From positions 46,059,534-46,123,533 of the forward strand of contig NC_041009.1 of NCBI RefSeq assembly GCF_004193775.1: DNA of 64,000 nt. Direction: 5' to 3'. The notes under the pieces are model-generated. The model saw nothing but the letters and a program-made list of their open reading frames with translations. It did not search any database and was not told the origin of the DNA. Positions 48,401-58,553 of this stretch are shown piece by piece. This DNA comes from Glycine soja. Taxonomy: Eukaryota; Streptophyta; Magnoliopsida; Fabales; Fabaceae. Each line of letters opens with the position of its first letter. The first letter of the stretch is position 1. The translations under genes and the position numbers were made by a program.

Positions 48401-50606
48401 CTCCTTTTTCTCCCAAAATAAAAAGATTACTACAATAGAGGGTCTCACGTTTTTCTTTTTTTAATTCTTCCCTCTCGTGTTGATATCAAATGAGAGAATT
48501 ATTGAAACTTATGCCCTTTTCCCATCATTCTCTATCTGCCCATCAATTTTCATGCGTAACAAACAAAGCATAAAGGAAATAAATATCTCTTGCCTAAATT
48601 TCCAAGGTTTTTGTATTGGAAAAAACTTACGCCAAATTCTTTATATTTGGTGGGGGCATTAGGCTTTGATTTTTTTTCGAGTATTCTTTAATGAATAATT
48701 ACACAGTTAAAACGACAAGGACAGTGGCTTTCATTTTCTTCCTAATTGTTCTTTTTGGTGGCCGATTTACGGATTTTAATTCACTTCTTGTTTGCGATTT
48801 TCTTCCTAATTTTTCTTATTTGGTGGTGCATATTAATTAACTTCCAACTTTAATTCTCATGCTCAATTGATTAGCTAAGGAACGAACTTTAGTCGTCTAC
48901 TTTGGATCCTTAGCCTATTAAAGAAAGTGCCTATTTTAGAGCTCAACCAGTGCAAGTGCTGATAAAAGCCATAAATGAAAGTAAAGACTTCAAATTAAAG
49001 GCTCAAAGCTATAAATAAAGTGAGAAAAGCTTAAAGTAAAGATAAAACATAAAGGAAATGGCGATATATCAATTGATTTTTTTAATGGATATGTTACTTA
49101 CGTTTCAATGTACATAGACTAATATGGAGCATAAAACTAGTTTATCTTTTTAAAGCATAGAATTATAAAAGCAGGCTTTCTCTCTCTAAACAAAGTCTTT
49201 TTTTTCAGGCAAGATTAGAAATACTAAGATTTTTAATATTTTGTTTTTCTTATATCTTTTTATGGTTGAAGCACAGAAGTCATCAACCCTTCATAATAAA
49301 GCCATTTCTACATTTTTTTAGATTTTTAATAATTTATCTTTCTTGAATACCTTATTTTTTCCCCCTGTATTTTTCAATGTAATTTTGTAGAATTTGAATC
49401 AATACAGGTAAATTTCAAAAATAAAGTCAATGGAGGAATCGTCATATCCTAGCCAAAGTTGATTTGAAAATTAGAAAGATACAAATAGAGATCAGTCACT
49501 TAATTATTGACATGACAAATAAGTCATACTTAGACTTACTTGTCTTACCCCATTTTTTACAAGGAAATTTTGATTTGACCAGATTTGAAGTCTAGCTGTC
49601 AAAGGTAGGAAGGACATAGACAAATTTATGGATGTAGATATTCGCCCTATAATAATAAAGTTGTAATAAAAGTAAGGTTATAAAGTTGCACTTATATATT
49701 TATACTGATAATATAATTGAATTATTTAATTCCATAGTTTTTTATGGTTTTTATTTTTATATATTAATTGATTTAAATTGAGTTTAATGCATAATTTACA
49801 TGAAGGGCGCGGGGAAAGGTTCATTTCCCTTGTTCCCACTAGGACAAGATTCGCTAGGGTGAAACCTGCCTCTACATAGAAGTTAAAATTCAGAAGATTG
49901 AATCAAGTTGATACATACCTTTAACTTAGGTCCTGGATCCACTGAGGGCCAGTAAGGCAACCCTAGAAGCAAATAAGTTCAAAACTCTGAACAATTGATT
50001 GAAAAGCAGGCGCGTGAATGTGAGAAAAAATGGGTTGAGAAAATTATGGAGAACCATTGACGTTTGTTTGATGCTTGTTATGTCCACACAACAATGTTTT
50101 AATGCCAGGGAAACTTTTCATGTCATTCTTAACTAGCACTCAACGATTGTTGAAGCATTTGCTTGATTGCTTATATTTAGTGTCAATGGATGCGTTACTC
50201 AATGTAAAGCTTTTGTCATACGAATTTTGAATAACTGAGAGTAATAGGATCAGTAGTGTTCATTGACTTGTAAGCAAAACACATGCAAATTGTCTCACCT
50301 TACGTATTTTCTTATTTATTGGGCATTGGAATCTGGGTTCTATTTTTCTCATGTTTTGGTCGATTAGTCGTCCTGATGCATAATGATTATTAAGTATACT
50401 TTTCTGTTCAGAAATATGAAAAGCAATTGCAACAAACTGCCGTTTAACTAGTCAAAGCCTCACTAGCACTCCGTTTAGTAGAAGCATACAAGGAAAAAAA
50501 ATTAGATGAGAAATATGATAGATAAAAATAGGAAAGAGAAAAATTGGTGAATCAAAATAAATGAGATATAAAGGAAACTTAGAGGTATTTGGTTTTACAA
50601 AAATAG
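45439..50606. other. Intergenic region after the MEE60-like gene
   Basis: About the first 200 bp is likely 3' UTR (aaaaataaaaatgag near 45615). The stretch 45720-45870 has phrases common in dispersed legume repeats. A pair of long diverged direct repeats lies at about 46640-47010 and 47960-48680. A GC-richer patch at 49800-49960 (gggcgcggggaaagg) has no frame. No gene was recognised. Confidence 0.55.
46640..48680. repeat. Pair of diverged dispersed direct repeats
   Basis: Copy A (46640-47010) and copy B (47960-48680) share, in the same order, the phrase actgaacttggtat (46699 and 48013 regions), then ctaaatttccaagg (46971 and 48594 regions), then a gggg..cttaaggctttgattt / gggggcattaggctttgat block. 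Copy B is longer because of inserted AT-rich DNA. They look like two copies of an old repeat; the family is not identified. Confidence 0.5.
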
Positions 50607-50790
50607 GGGTAAATAGTCACTTTTATCCCCAGAAGTGTAATTCGTTGACAAATGTATCTCTGAAAGATCTAAATATAAAATTTAGTCCTCGAAAGTGTTA
50701 AAAGTGCGACAAAAATATTCTGCCGTCAATTTCCGTTCATCACCATTTAAAAAGTTGCTTACTTGACACATAGGGACAATTTTGTCAGTA
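50607..50790 (+). repeat. Left terminal inverted repeat of the 1.47-kb element
   Basis: Pairs with 51892-52073 in inverted orientation; identity is highest in aaaatttagtcctcgaaagt. Confidence 0.85.
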
Positions 50791-51036
50791 AAAAATTATC
50801 CACATAACTGCCAACGTGGAGACATATTTGTCATATACTACATATGTAGTGACTTTTGATTTTCCTTACTGTGTGAAAAAGGATTTTTTGGCATATGCTG
50901 ATTTTCTTCATTCCCAAAAGCGACGTTCTTGATTTTTTCTTCATCTCCCACACTTTTAGAAACTTTTACAAGAGAAGTTCTTCATCTCCCACACTTCCAC
51001 AACCTCATTACGTGGGCAAATCTCCCAACCACACTG

Positions 51037-51076
51037 ACGCACAACAACACACGGCAACGCACAACGACACACGGCG
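51037..51076 (+). repeat. 20-bp tandem repeat inside the TIR element
   Basis: Two copies, acgcacaacaacacacggca and acgcacaacgacacacggcg, followed by a partial third (acgcag). Confidence 0.85.
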
Positions 51077-51133
51077 ACGCAGACCCATAGAATCGTTCCC
51101 GTCGACGGTGACTACAACGACGCACACCCAGGT

Positions 51134-51487
51134 TTGGACTTTATCATATGCTATGTCGTTTTTGTATGCTTTTTTATTTTTTTCTACGCATATGACTTTT
51201 ATTGGTTGGCCGTAATGGCATCGTTGTCGACTAGTGTCTTCGTTGTCGACAAACGGTTGTTTTGGGATTTTGACGATGACCGTAACGACGTCGTCGCCAT
51301 CGCGTTTTTCGTGGTGTTCATCGTCCATCTGGCCTTTGTTGTCAAACCTCTTCTCTTGTGTTCTCTTCTTTATTCTCAAACTTGTTCTCTTCTCTATTAT
51401 GAAATTTGCCTTCTCTTCTCTATTATGAAACTTTTTATGTTCTCTTTTTGTGAATATACAATTAATTTTTGTTATGTTTCTCTATAG
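51134..51487 (+). other. Open frame inside the TIR element, no known function
   Basis: A 117-residue frame with a middle that looks codon-constrained and CG-rich (ASLSTSVFVVDKRLFWDFDD), then a hydrophobic stretch and low-complexity repeats (CSLLYSQTCSLLYYE). The track start is not a good ATG in context; an ATG giving MASLSTS lies in another part of the frame. I recognise no family. It could be captured host sequence, as in Pack-MULEs, or chance. A minus-strand frame (51008-51379) overlaps the same GC-rich core. Confidence 0.3.
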
Positions 51488-51891
51488 GATGTATGATGAA
51501 ATCAGTTTTATTTTGCACCACAATAGTAAATTCATACAAAATGCAAGGTGAATTCTATGCCTGAGAAGAAGTTGAAACAAATTTGATTAATGTTTGGACA
51601 CCCCAAGAATTGTACAAAGCTTGTCACAACTATGTGAAATTACTCACATTATAGTAAAAAATTGGTAACTATTTTCATCCAAATGACTAGAATATATCAC
51701 AAAATTGACATTTTGTTCCAAAAGAAGACACTGTCATTTAAGTCCAAGTAAAATCATTAACAAATTCCTCCAACAAAAAAATACTGACAATTTAATCCAT
51801 AAAATTTTTACTGACGTTTACGTCCAAAAATGATTTCTTATTGACATTTTTGTCCAATCTAATCAACACGATCACGTTGGCAATCAATTTT

Positions 51892-52073
51892 GTAACAAAT
51901 TTGTCCCTCTGTGTCAGGTAGACAACTTTTTTAACGGTAAGGGAAGAAAGTTAACGGCAGGATATTTTTGTCACACTTTTAACACTTTCGAGGACTAAAT
52001 TTTGCATTTAAATCTTTCAAGGACACATTTATCAACGAATTACACTTTTAGGAATAAAAATGATTATTTACCC
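51892..52073 (-). repeat. Right terminal inverted repeat of the 1.47-kb element
   Basis: Inverse partner of 50607-50790. Confidence 0.85.
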
Positions 52074-54977
52074 AAAAAATAGAGATAAGACAACCTCAAA
52101 TATCAGGACAATTAATGAGGTCGATGAGTGAATGTGTTTTCAGAAAAAGATAGAGATTGAGTTGAAGAGACATAAAGATTCTAAGTTCATCCAACCTTAT
52201 TAGATGCATTATACAAATATTAATTATGCCATCATGTAAAATTAATTATGTCATTCCTCATATTTTTATGAAAATAAATTCGAGCGACACCTATCATTTT
52301 TTTATTTCTTTCCACCATATTTAATATATACCAAACAAACTTGCTTTTATTGCTCCTATTTCCACATCTCTCCCTCCATTTCTTTGATATCTCTTCATCA
52401 CGAAACACAACGTAATTAGTACAACAAGATACAAGAAAAAAAAAATGTAATGTTCTTGAACGGACGACATCAGGTAGAAAGTGGAGAACTTGGCAACCTG
52501 TCAAGGCCTATATAGTTGTCAAGTGTGCATTTGCTCGTGCCAATGTTAGGACTCTGCTTTTAGAAGTGGTTTATGGCAATTAACTCTAGTCAACAGATAT
52601 TCCTCTAACTCCGACTTGATTTTGATCAAGTTCAAATTTGAATTTTCTCTCATTTGCAAAATAGAGTGCAATCCTCTGAAAATACTTGATTGGTTATTGT
52701 GAGAAATAAAAACAATATATTTAGACCATATAACCATTAATAAATGATCAAAATTATAAGTTACTAGTTGATAGTCATGTGATCCCTTAAAAACTCATTT
52801 ATATTTATTATATAAATATTTGTATAAATATATAATAAACACTAATTCAATAAAATAAAAACTTAATTCTCTTAAAAAAATCAATAAGAACTTAATTAAA
52901 GTATATATCTAAACAGGGCCTAAAGATTTTTATTCTCACATAATACAAAACATTGTTGTGATTGAAAATCATTCGGCTTTTGTGATAACTATTTTTTGGG
53001 CAATAAATATTTAGTGGTAACCATTTTAAAAACCATACAATAATTAATTTTACAGTAAATCTTTAGACTGGTAATATATAAAAAAAAAAAACTCATACCA
53101 TGATTTACTTGGTGAACGCCTGAACGACAGCCCAATTACTATAAATTTAAATTTTGACAACAATTTTTATAGGAAAATTATTCAAAGACCCCGCATACAT
53201 ATCCATAAACAAGAATCCCAGAAATTGTCTTCTACAAGATCTTTGCTAAGCAATGTAAGTGAGTAGATTTTTATACTTATTGGCAGCTTATTTAGACTTA
53301 GACACGACATAACAAAGGGAAATTCTATTCCTAGCTCCCATTTCTCTCTCTCTCTTCATAGCGCTTTATTCCAGAATTACTTTCTGGAATACAAAAAACA
53401 TATTCTGAGATCTAATTTTCAGAATATAATGAGAATCCAAGAGGGTGTGAAGAGAAAAACAGAGATGCGAATAGAAGCCCCTCATAAGTAATGACACATG
53501 CAGGAAACCGAATCATGGCCCCCCAAGACCCAAATCAAAATCTTCTATAGGCACCCCAAATCATCAATCTCTCATGCCTAGTTATTAGCTCTAGTGTCTT
53601 GTTTTGCATACAGGATCTGAACAATTCTGTATCTGAAAAAAAAAATGGTAATCTCCTGACAAATGAAGTTTAAACTATTCATAATCTATGTACAGAAATT
53701 TTTGGAAACTGATGCCAAATAATGGAATAAATTAATTATACCAGCTTAATTAATATAGATAATGGCTTCTCATATTTAAAGCCTCACATTCATTGAAAAG
53801 AGGGACGCAGGTGTGTGTTTGGGGGGGGGGATCACACCATTGCAGAGGACAAAATAGTGTTTGCACCAAGCATTGTGTATCACCCACTACAGCCCTGGAA
53901 TGTCGCAATTTCCTGTGCTATCATGACAATGACAGCTGCTATCCAAAACTACAATGCTAATATTCTATTCAATTTTTGTAGTGCCCAAGTGCTGCTCCAG
54001 GTCTCTATCCTGCCAAAGCGTCACTATTTTGTGCAATTGACTACTATGCTCAAAAGATGTCTTGGCTCTATACAATTGCCCACTATTTACTATAGCTTTA
54101 AAGATAGATAAATAGGGAAAGATAGTGCTGGATGCAATTTTATTCCTATTCAAAATATCAGAGTTATTATAGCTTAAATGTACGAGGCAATTTATTTATT
54201 TTTTAAAAAATGAAAGATATTCCTTGGATATATATGTATCTAGGCATATTGTAGTCGTATTGGTATCAAATACGAGTACAAGATTGATATATTGCCATTT
54301 TTGGATTAATCATTTCATAAGGAAAGACAATGATGGACAAAATCAAGCATGGGTAGGAAATTGGTAGCAAATTCAGGTCCAAGCTCCACATTACAAATTA
54401 TCACTGTCTTTCTCAATTTAACCACTACGCAATGACTAATTCTTAAGCACTTCAGTGCATTCAGCTACAGATAGGATATACAATCACGGTTAATTAGCAT
54501 CCTGCTACCAAATAACATCAATTGTAGCTTAATAAACCATCTCTAAATTAAATTCTCATTATACCCTAAAGGATAAACCATGCATTAAGGATTAAAGGGT
54601 TAATAATAGGACAAAACATAGATACAGTTCCTTAGGTGTTTTTAGCGTTGTTCTCCAATCAAATCGAACTTTTATATTGGTAACCTTAACCTATGTTGAT
54701 CTTTAATGCAAACCTTTATTACGGATCACTAAGGTAAAACTCTAATTCTAATTCGAGAACACCACCAGAGGCATTGCATACAAATTTTTCACTTAATAAA
54801 ATACATCACACAATAATATTATTCTTCCGGTAATATATTTAGTTGATCTTACACATTCCTAAGGTGCTAGTATAACATTCCTACAGCTGAAAGGGCAAAA
54901 TGTATTTTCAAAAGCAACAACTGCTTCATTAAAATTCAAAACTAGTTCTTTCAAGTAGCTTAAATAACACTAAGTCA

Positions 54978-54996
54978 GGGGGGGGGGGGGGGGGGG
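54978..54996. repeat. Poly-G run of 19 bases
   Basis: Nineteen consecutive G after taagtca. On the minus strand it is poly-C. A G-quadruplex is possible, and length errors in sequencing are likely. Confidence 0.95.
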
Positions 54997-55129
54997 CTGC
55001 ATAGGCCTGACTATGTCCCTCTCCCCATTTTTGCAATAACAGGCTACTAAAAATCATTGCAAAAAATACACATAATCAGAATTAACAATCCAAGAATATC
55101 CACCTCAGACCAGACAATTAACCTAGAGC

Positions 55130-55290
55130 AATGTTGTTAAATGGTGGCACCATGATGGCATGGCAGATTCTTTTGCCAACCGCCATAGGCAATTCATGAA
55201 GGGAGGCATGCTATGGCAGAGCCATAGGCATGTTCATGTGGTGAAATTTTGGCCTTCCGCCATCCTCCATTGTAACACTGGCCTAGAGAG
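55130..55290. repeat. Dispersed repeat with ggcatgg/gccatag motifs
   Basis: Starts attttgttaaatggtggc-like (agcaatgttgttaaatggtg) and contains inversely related patches (atggcagattct, gccataggca, atggcagagccata). Similar stretches are common in legume intergenic DNA, from memory, but no ends or target duplication were defined. Confidence 0.35.
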
Positions 55291-55786
55291 TGGTTAAGTT
55301 GACAACATTCAAAGGTAGCCAACACATTAGCTCGATCAAATCAAACACACTACATTGCCAACAGGTTCACCACGAAACCCCTTAGGCTGTAATTTTTGCA
55401 ACAAAAAACAAAAAATCCTAATCACCCGTTTACAAACTCCTCCACTAGCAAAACGATTCCACATTTTCCATTTCCCCCTTTTTGTCGCGATATCAAAAAA
55501 CTAAGGCAAAGAAGAGAAACATGAAAAGCTACAAAACTAACTCACAAGTGAAAGCAAGACCTTAATATAACAATGTTATTAATCATAATCATAATAATAA
55601 AGCACAAGATTGCAAATAATTATCCATAGCGAGCCAATTACCGGCACAAGAGTCTAAAACCACCCAAAATATAACAACAGGAAGAAACCAATACAAGGTT
55701 CACCGAGTTCCGCTATGCTTCCAAAGGTTCATGGATCACATTATTGAGCCAAAAAAAGAAAATAAACACTTGGTTTAGGTTCGGAC

Positions 55787-56263
55787 TTAGGAAGTGTCCC
55801 AGGGCCTAGGTTCGGGGAGGGCAACGACCATACCTTCGAGGTCGTGGTCGAGGAGAACTTGGCATCCGAGCCTGGAGTGTTTGTTGAGGACCCTTGCTCG
55901 GGAATTGCGAACGAGGACGTACTCCTCGTCGTAGGAGCGAGGGGGTAGCTTGTCGAGCCACTCCTGCGCGATGTTGACCTCGCAGTGGGCCGCGCAGGCG
56001 TCGATCTCCTCCAGGCGGTGGGACTCCGGGTCGACCAGGCCCGTGTTTATCAGCGCCTTCAGCAGGGTCTGACCGGCCAGGCCCACCACCTCGTGCTTCT
56101 TACCCGCGAAGTCGATCGCCGACAGCCGCACGATGCGGTCCGCGACCTTCTTCGTGGAGGAGGAAGAGGTGGAGGTGCGGGAGATCAGGGATTTGGAGAA
56201 GAACGAGACGGAGGGGAGGCGGTGCACTTGCGAGGACAGTCTCTGCAGATTCGCCACTGCCAT
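55787..56263 (-). CDS. Ferredoxin-like subunit of mitochondrial complex I (C1-FDX type)
   Basis: Single-exon gene of 158 residues (Arabidopsis At3g07480 is about the same length). The start is ATG at 56263 (MAVANLQRLSSQVHRLPS); the longer open frame has only TTG upstream. Residues 1-40 are Ser/Arg-rich without acidic residues, a mitochondrial presequence. From residue 41 a [2Fe-2S] ferredoxin fold follows: VRLSAIDFAGKKHEVVGLAG, LLKALINTGL, EEIDACAAHCEVNIAQEWLD, NKHSRLGCQVLLDHDLEGMV. Family knowledge: the C1-FDX subunit sits in the bridge that joins the two arms of plant complex I. The canonical ligand set is four Cys. Here only Cys90, Cys94 and Cys134 remain, spaced C-x3-C instead of C-x5-C-x2-C, so a normal [2Fe-2S] cluster seems unlikely. 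This fits what is reported for the plant subunit, which holds at most a single metal ion. GC-rich exon; no intron seen. Confidence 0.85.
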   Translation of the reverse strand: MAVANLQRLSSQVHRLPSVSFFSKSLISRTSTSSSSTKKVADRIVRLSAIDFAGKKHEVVGLAGQTLLKALINTGLVDPESHRLEEIDACAAHCEVNIAQEWLDKLPPRSYDEEYVLVRNSRARVLNKHSRLGCQVLLDHDLEGMVVALPEPRPWDTS

Positions 56264-58553
56264 TGGTGATTGTTGTTCGGCCAAGGAAGCCCGTCCAGAG
56301 TGCTCTTTTGGTTCGGAAATCGGAACAAAGGGAAATGAATTTGGGTTGGGCCCGATCGTTTTCAGATGGGCTCAATGCAGAGTATGGGGGCAAAACTTTT
56401 TGCACTCCCACTATTGCTTCTTACATTTCTCATTGTATTTCGAAAATCTTCCGGAAAGGCAACAGGAAGTGAAAAAGCAACGTACCAACGCATGTCAGAC
56501 TAGGCCATTGTTAAAGACTAAAATATATTTTTCATCCGTATGAATATGAAAACATTTAAAATTCATTCCGACAAAATTTTCAGTATGTTTTTGTCTTCAT
56601 AAAATTAAAATGTATCATAACATATAAATATCTAAACCTACGTATATTACTTTTTTACATTGGTTATATGCATAATTGATATAAAAATCATAATATTAGG
56701 TTTGGATTACATTCGGATAAAAAAATAATACATTTCAATTTTAAGAAAACAAATTTTAAATATTTTCATATGAAGACAAAAATAACATTTTAGCCATTGT
56801 CAAACATACCTCCTTTACTCAGTAAATATACCTTTTTTTTTGTTATTGAATTTACTTAAATAACTCATCCTTTACCGGTCCAAATATTAGAAACAATTTT
56901 TTTAGATATTTTTACCTTACATCTCTTATATATCTCACTCCAAAACTTGCATATGAAAGAGTATTAGGGATCCTAGAGTTTCATAATCTTTCTCTCCCTA
57001 TAAAGTATTAGGAATCCTAAAGTATTAGATGGTCTTCAAACCCAGCGCATTACAAGCATTATCAGCTAACAAACCCAGCACATTACAAGCATCCACAGAA
57101 TGTTTCGTCATTTATTCTATTAATGGTCTTCAAATCATCAAATGAATTACACACAACTTGGAACATTAAACAAAGATCTCAAATAATATAACTCGCTTGA
57201 ACCAAGTTGGGAATAATTTAACCTCCCAACAGAGAATCCTTTAGTTATTGGACTCCACTCTTGAATATTAAAATCATATACAAAGATGCTGGAAATTGTG
57301 TTGTTAGTAATAACAATTGGAATTTTAAAGGGAATGAGAAAAATGACACACAGATATGCAAATATAAGAGATTTAATGAGATTCGATAGATGTGCTTATG
57401 TCTTTGAGAGTAAAGTAACTATTTCTATTTCTTATTAAAGAACAATAGAGTTATATTGCAATGTTTAATATTACGTACCCACACCTCCAACTCGTTTCGT
57501 AATCCAACAATTGGTGACTTCTACGCTTAGCTTCAAAATTTGTCCGATCCATAAAATATAAGTCATTATAAGTCATGTACAACATGTGTAAATGTAAGGT
57601 GTGTGCCTTTAGCATATTTTCAATTAACCTTCATCCAAACAAGAAATATTTTTTTTATCACCATGATAAGTGAGAACATTATCAATCATTTGTGTATTCC
57701 TAAAGACAATAACTTGTTGTTTGGATGAATGAAAATTCACTCTTTGAAAATAAGGAGGCTTAGAATGAATATATAAAAAAAAATATACACCAAATAGATT
57801 CACATGGTATCAAATATCTAGCGTCGTAGTAGTGTCTAATTTATCTGCTCACCATCCCTATCAATTATATTTGATTGTTCCCAACTAACATGCAACCCAC
57901 TTAGACTGAAACTCGCATATGGGAAACAGCCAGAGACAATGTGGATGACAACACCCGTCATTTTAGCTTGATGAAGGATTTGCAACCCGTACCCGACCAA
58001 TGCACAACCCTAATTTTCAGAAAAGGTGAGAATCAATTTCTTGTGATTTTAAATTGCTAGAGATTGTTCCATATATTTGAATCACTTTAGCATGCATTTT
58101 CTAGTAGTTAGTAGTTTTTAACTACTAGAAAATAAATCGCCAAAAGAAATAATTAAATAATAATATAATTAGGGACACATCATCACTTAATAATGAGATT
58201 TGACCAGGACTACAAATATGGACATATAGAAACATTAGGGACTAAGGGCCGTCAAATTTTTTAGTAACAAAAAGTGAAAACTCAAAAAAGTTAAAAATTA
58301 AAACTTTATTTATTTTTGTGTGTAGAAGCAGCAATATCAATAGAGTCGGCCTAACAGCATTCTCGTTTATAGTTTGGGATGAAATTTAGTTCATGCAGCC
58401 TTCTGAAAAGTAGCTTATAGATTTATTTGACCGTTTTCTTTTTATTACAATATAAGAAGAGCTTATGAGCAAATTATTTAAGCATGAATTTCAATACCTT
58501 GTTCACATAAAACTAGAGCTAATTACTTAGAATTCTCCAAAGTTGTGCAAATT
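56264..58553. other. Intergenic between the two minus-strand genes
   Basis: The right part, nearest 58553, includes the 3' UTR of the oxidoreductase gene; the left holds the promoter of the ferredoxin-like gene. At about 57300-57560 there is a stretch with gagatttaatgagattcgat resembling phrases in copia LTRs, but without a defined end. No gene recognised. Confidence 0.5.

Larger units (their letters stand above)
50607..52073. mobile_element. TIR element, 1,467 bp, MULE-type, with 9-bp target-site duplication
   Basis: The left terminus gggtaaatagtcacttttat and the reverse complement of the right terminus (gggtaaataatcatttttat) match at about nine of ten positions. The match continues for about 180 bp, including aagtgtaattcgttga and aaaatttagtcctcgaaagt (identical in both arms). 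The flanks carry caaaaatag (50598-50606) and aaaaaatag (52074-52082), 8 of 9 identical. Nine-base duplications and long TIRs point to Mutator-like elements. No transposase is inside, so it is non-autonomous. The inside has a GC-rich core (50990-51350), a 20-bp tandem repeat (51037-51076) and an open frame at 51134-51487. Confidence 0.85.
52083..55786. other. Intergenic region before the ferredoxin-like gene
   Basis: No gene recognised. It contains a run of about ten G (53821-53830), a run of 19 G (54978-54996) and, at about 55130-55290, a dispersed-repeat-like stretch rich in atggtggcaccatgatggca and gccatag motifs that is frequent in legume DNA. The open frames at 52232-52504 and 53815-54111 have no family support. 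The last 100 bp would be the 3' UTR of the minus-strand ferredoxin-like gene. Confidence 0.5.

Noticed and set aside
51008..51379. Minus-strand frame of 123 codons in the TIR element
   Set aside because: Overlaps the + frame in a GC-rich core; no better support than the other strand and no domain.
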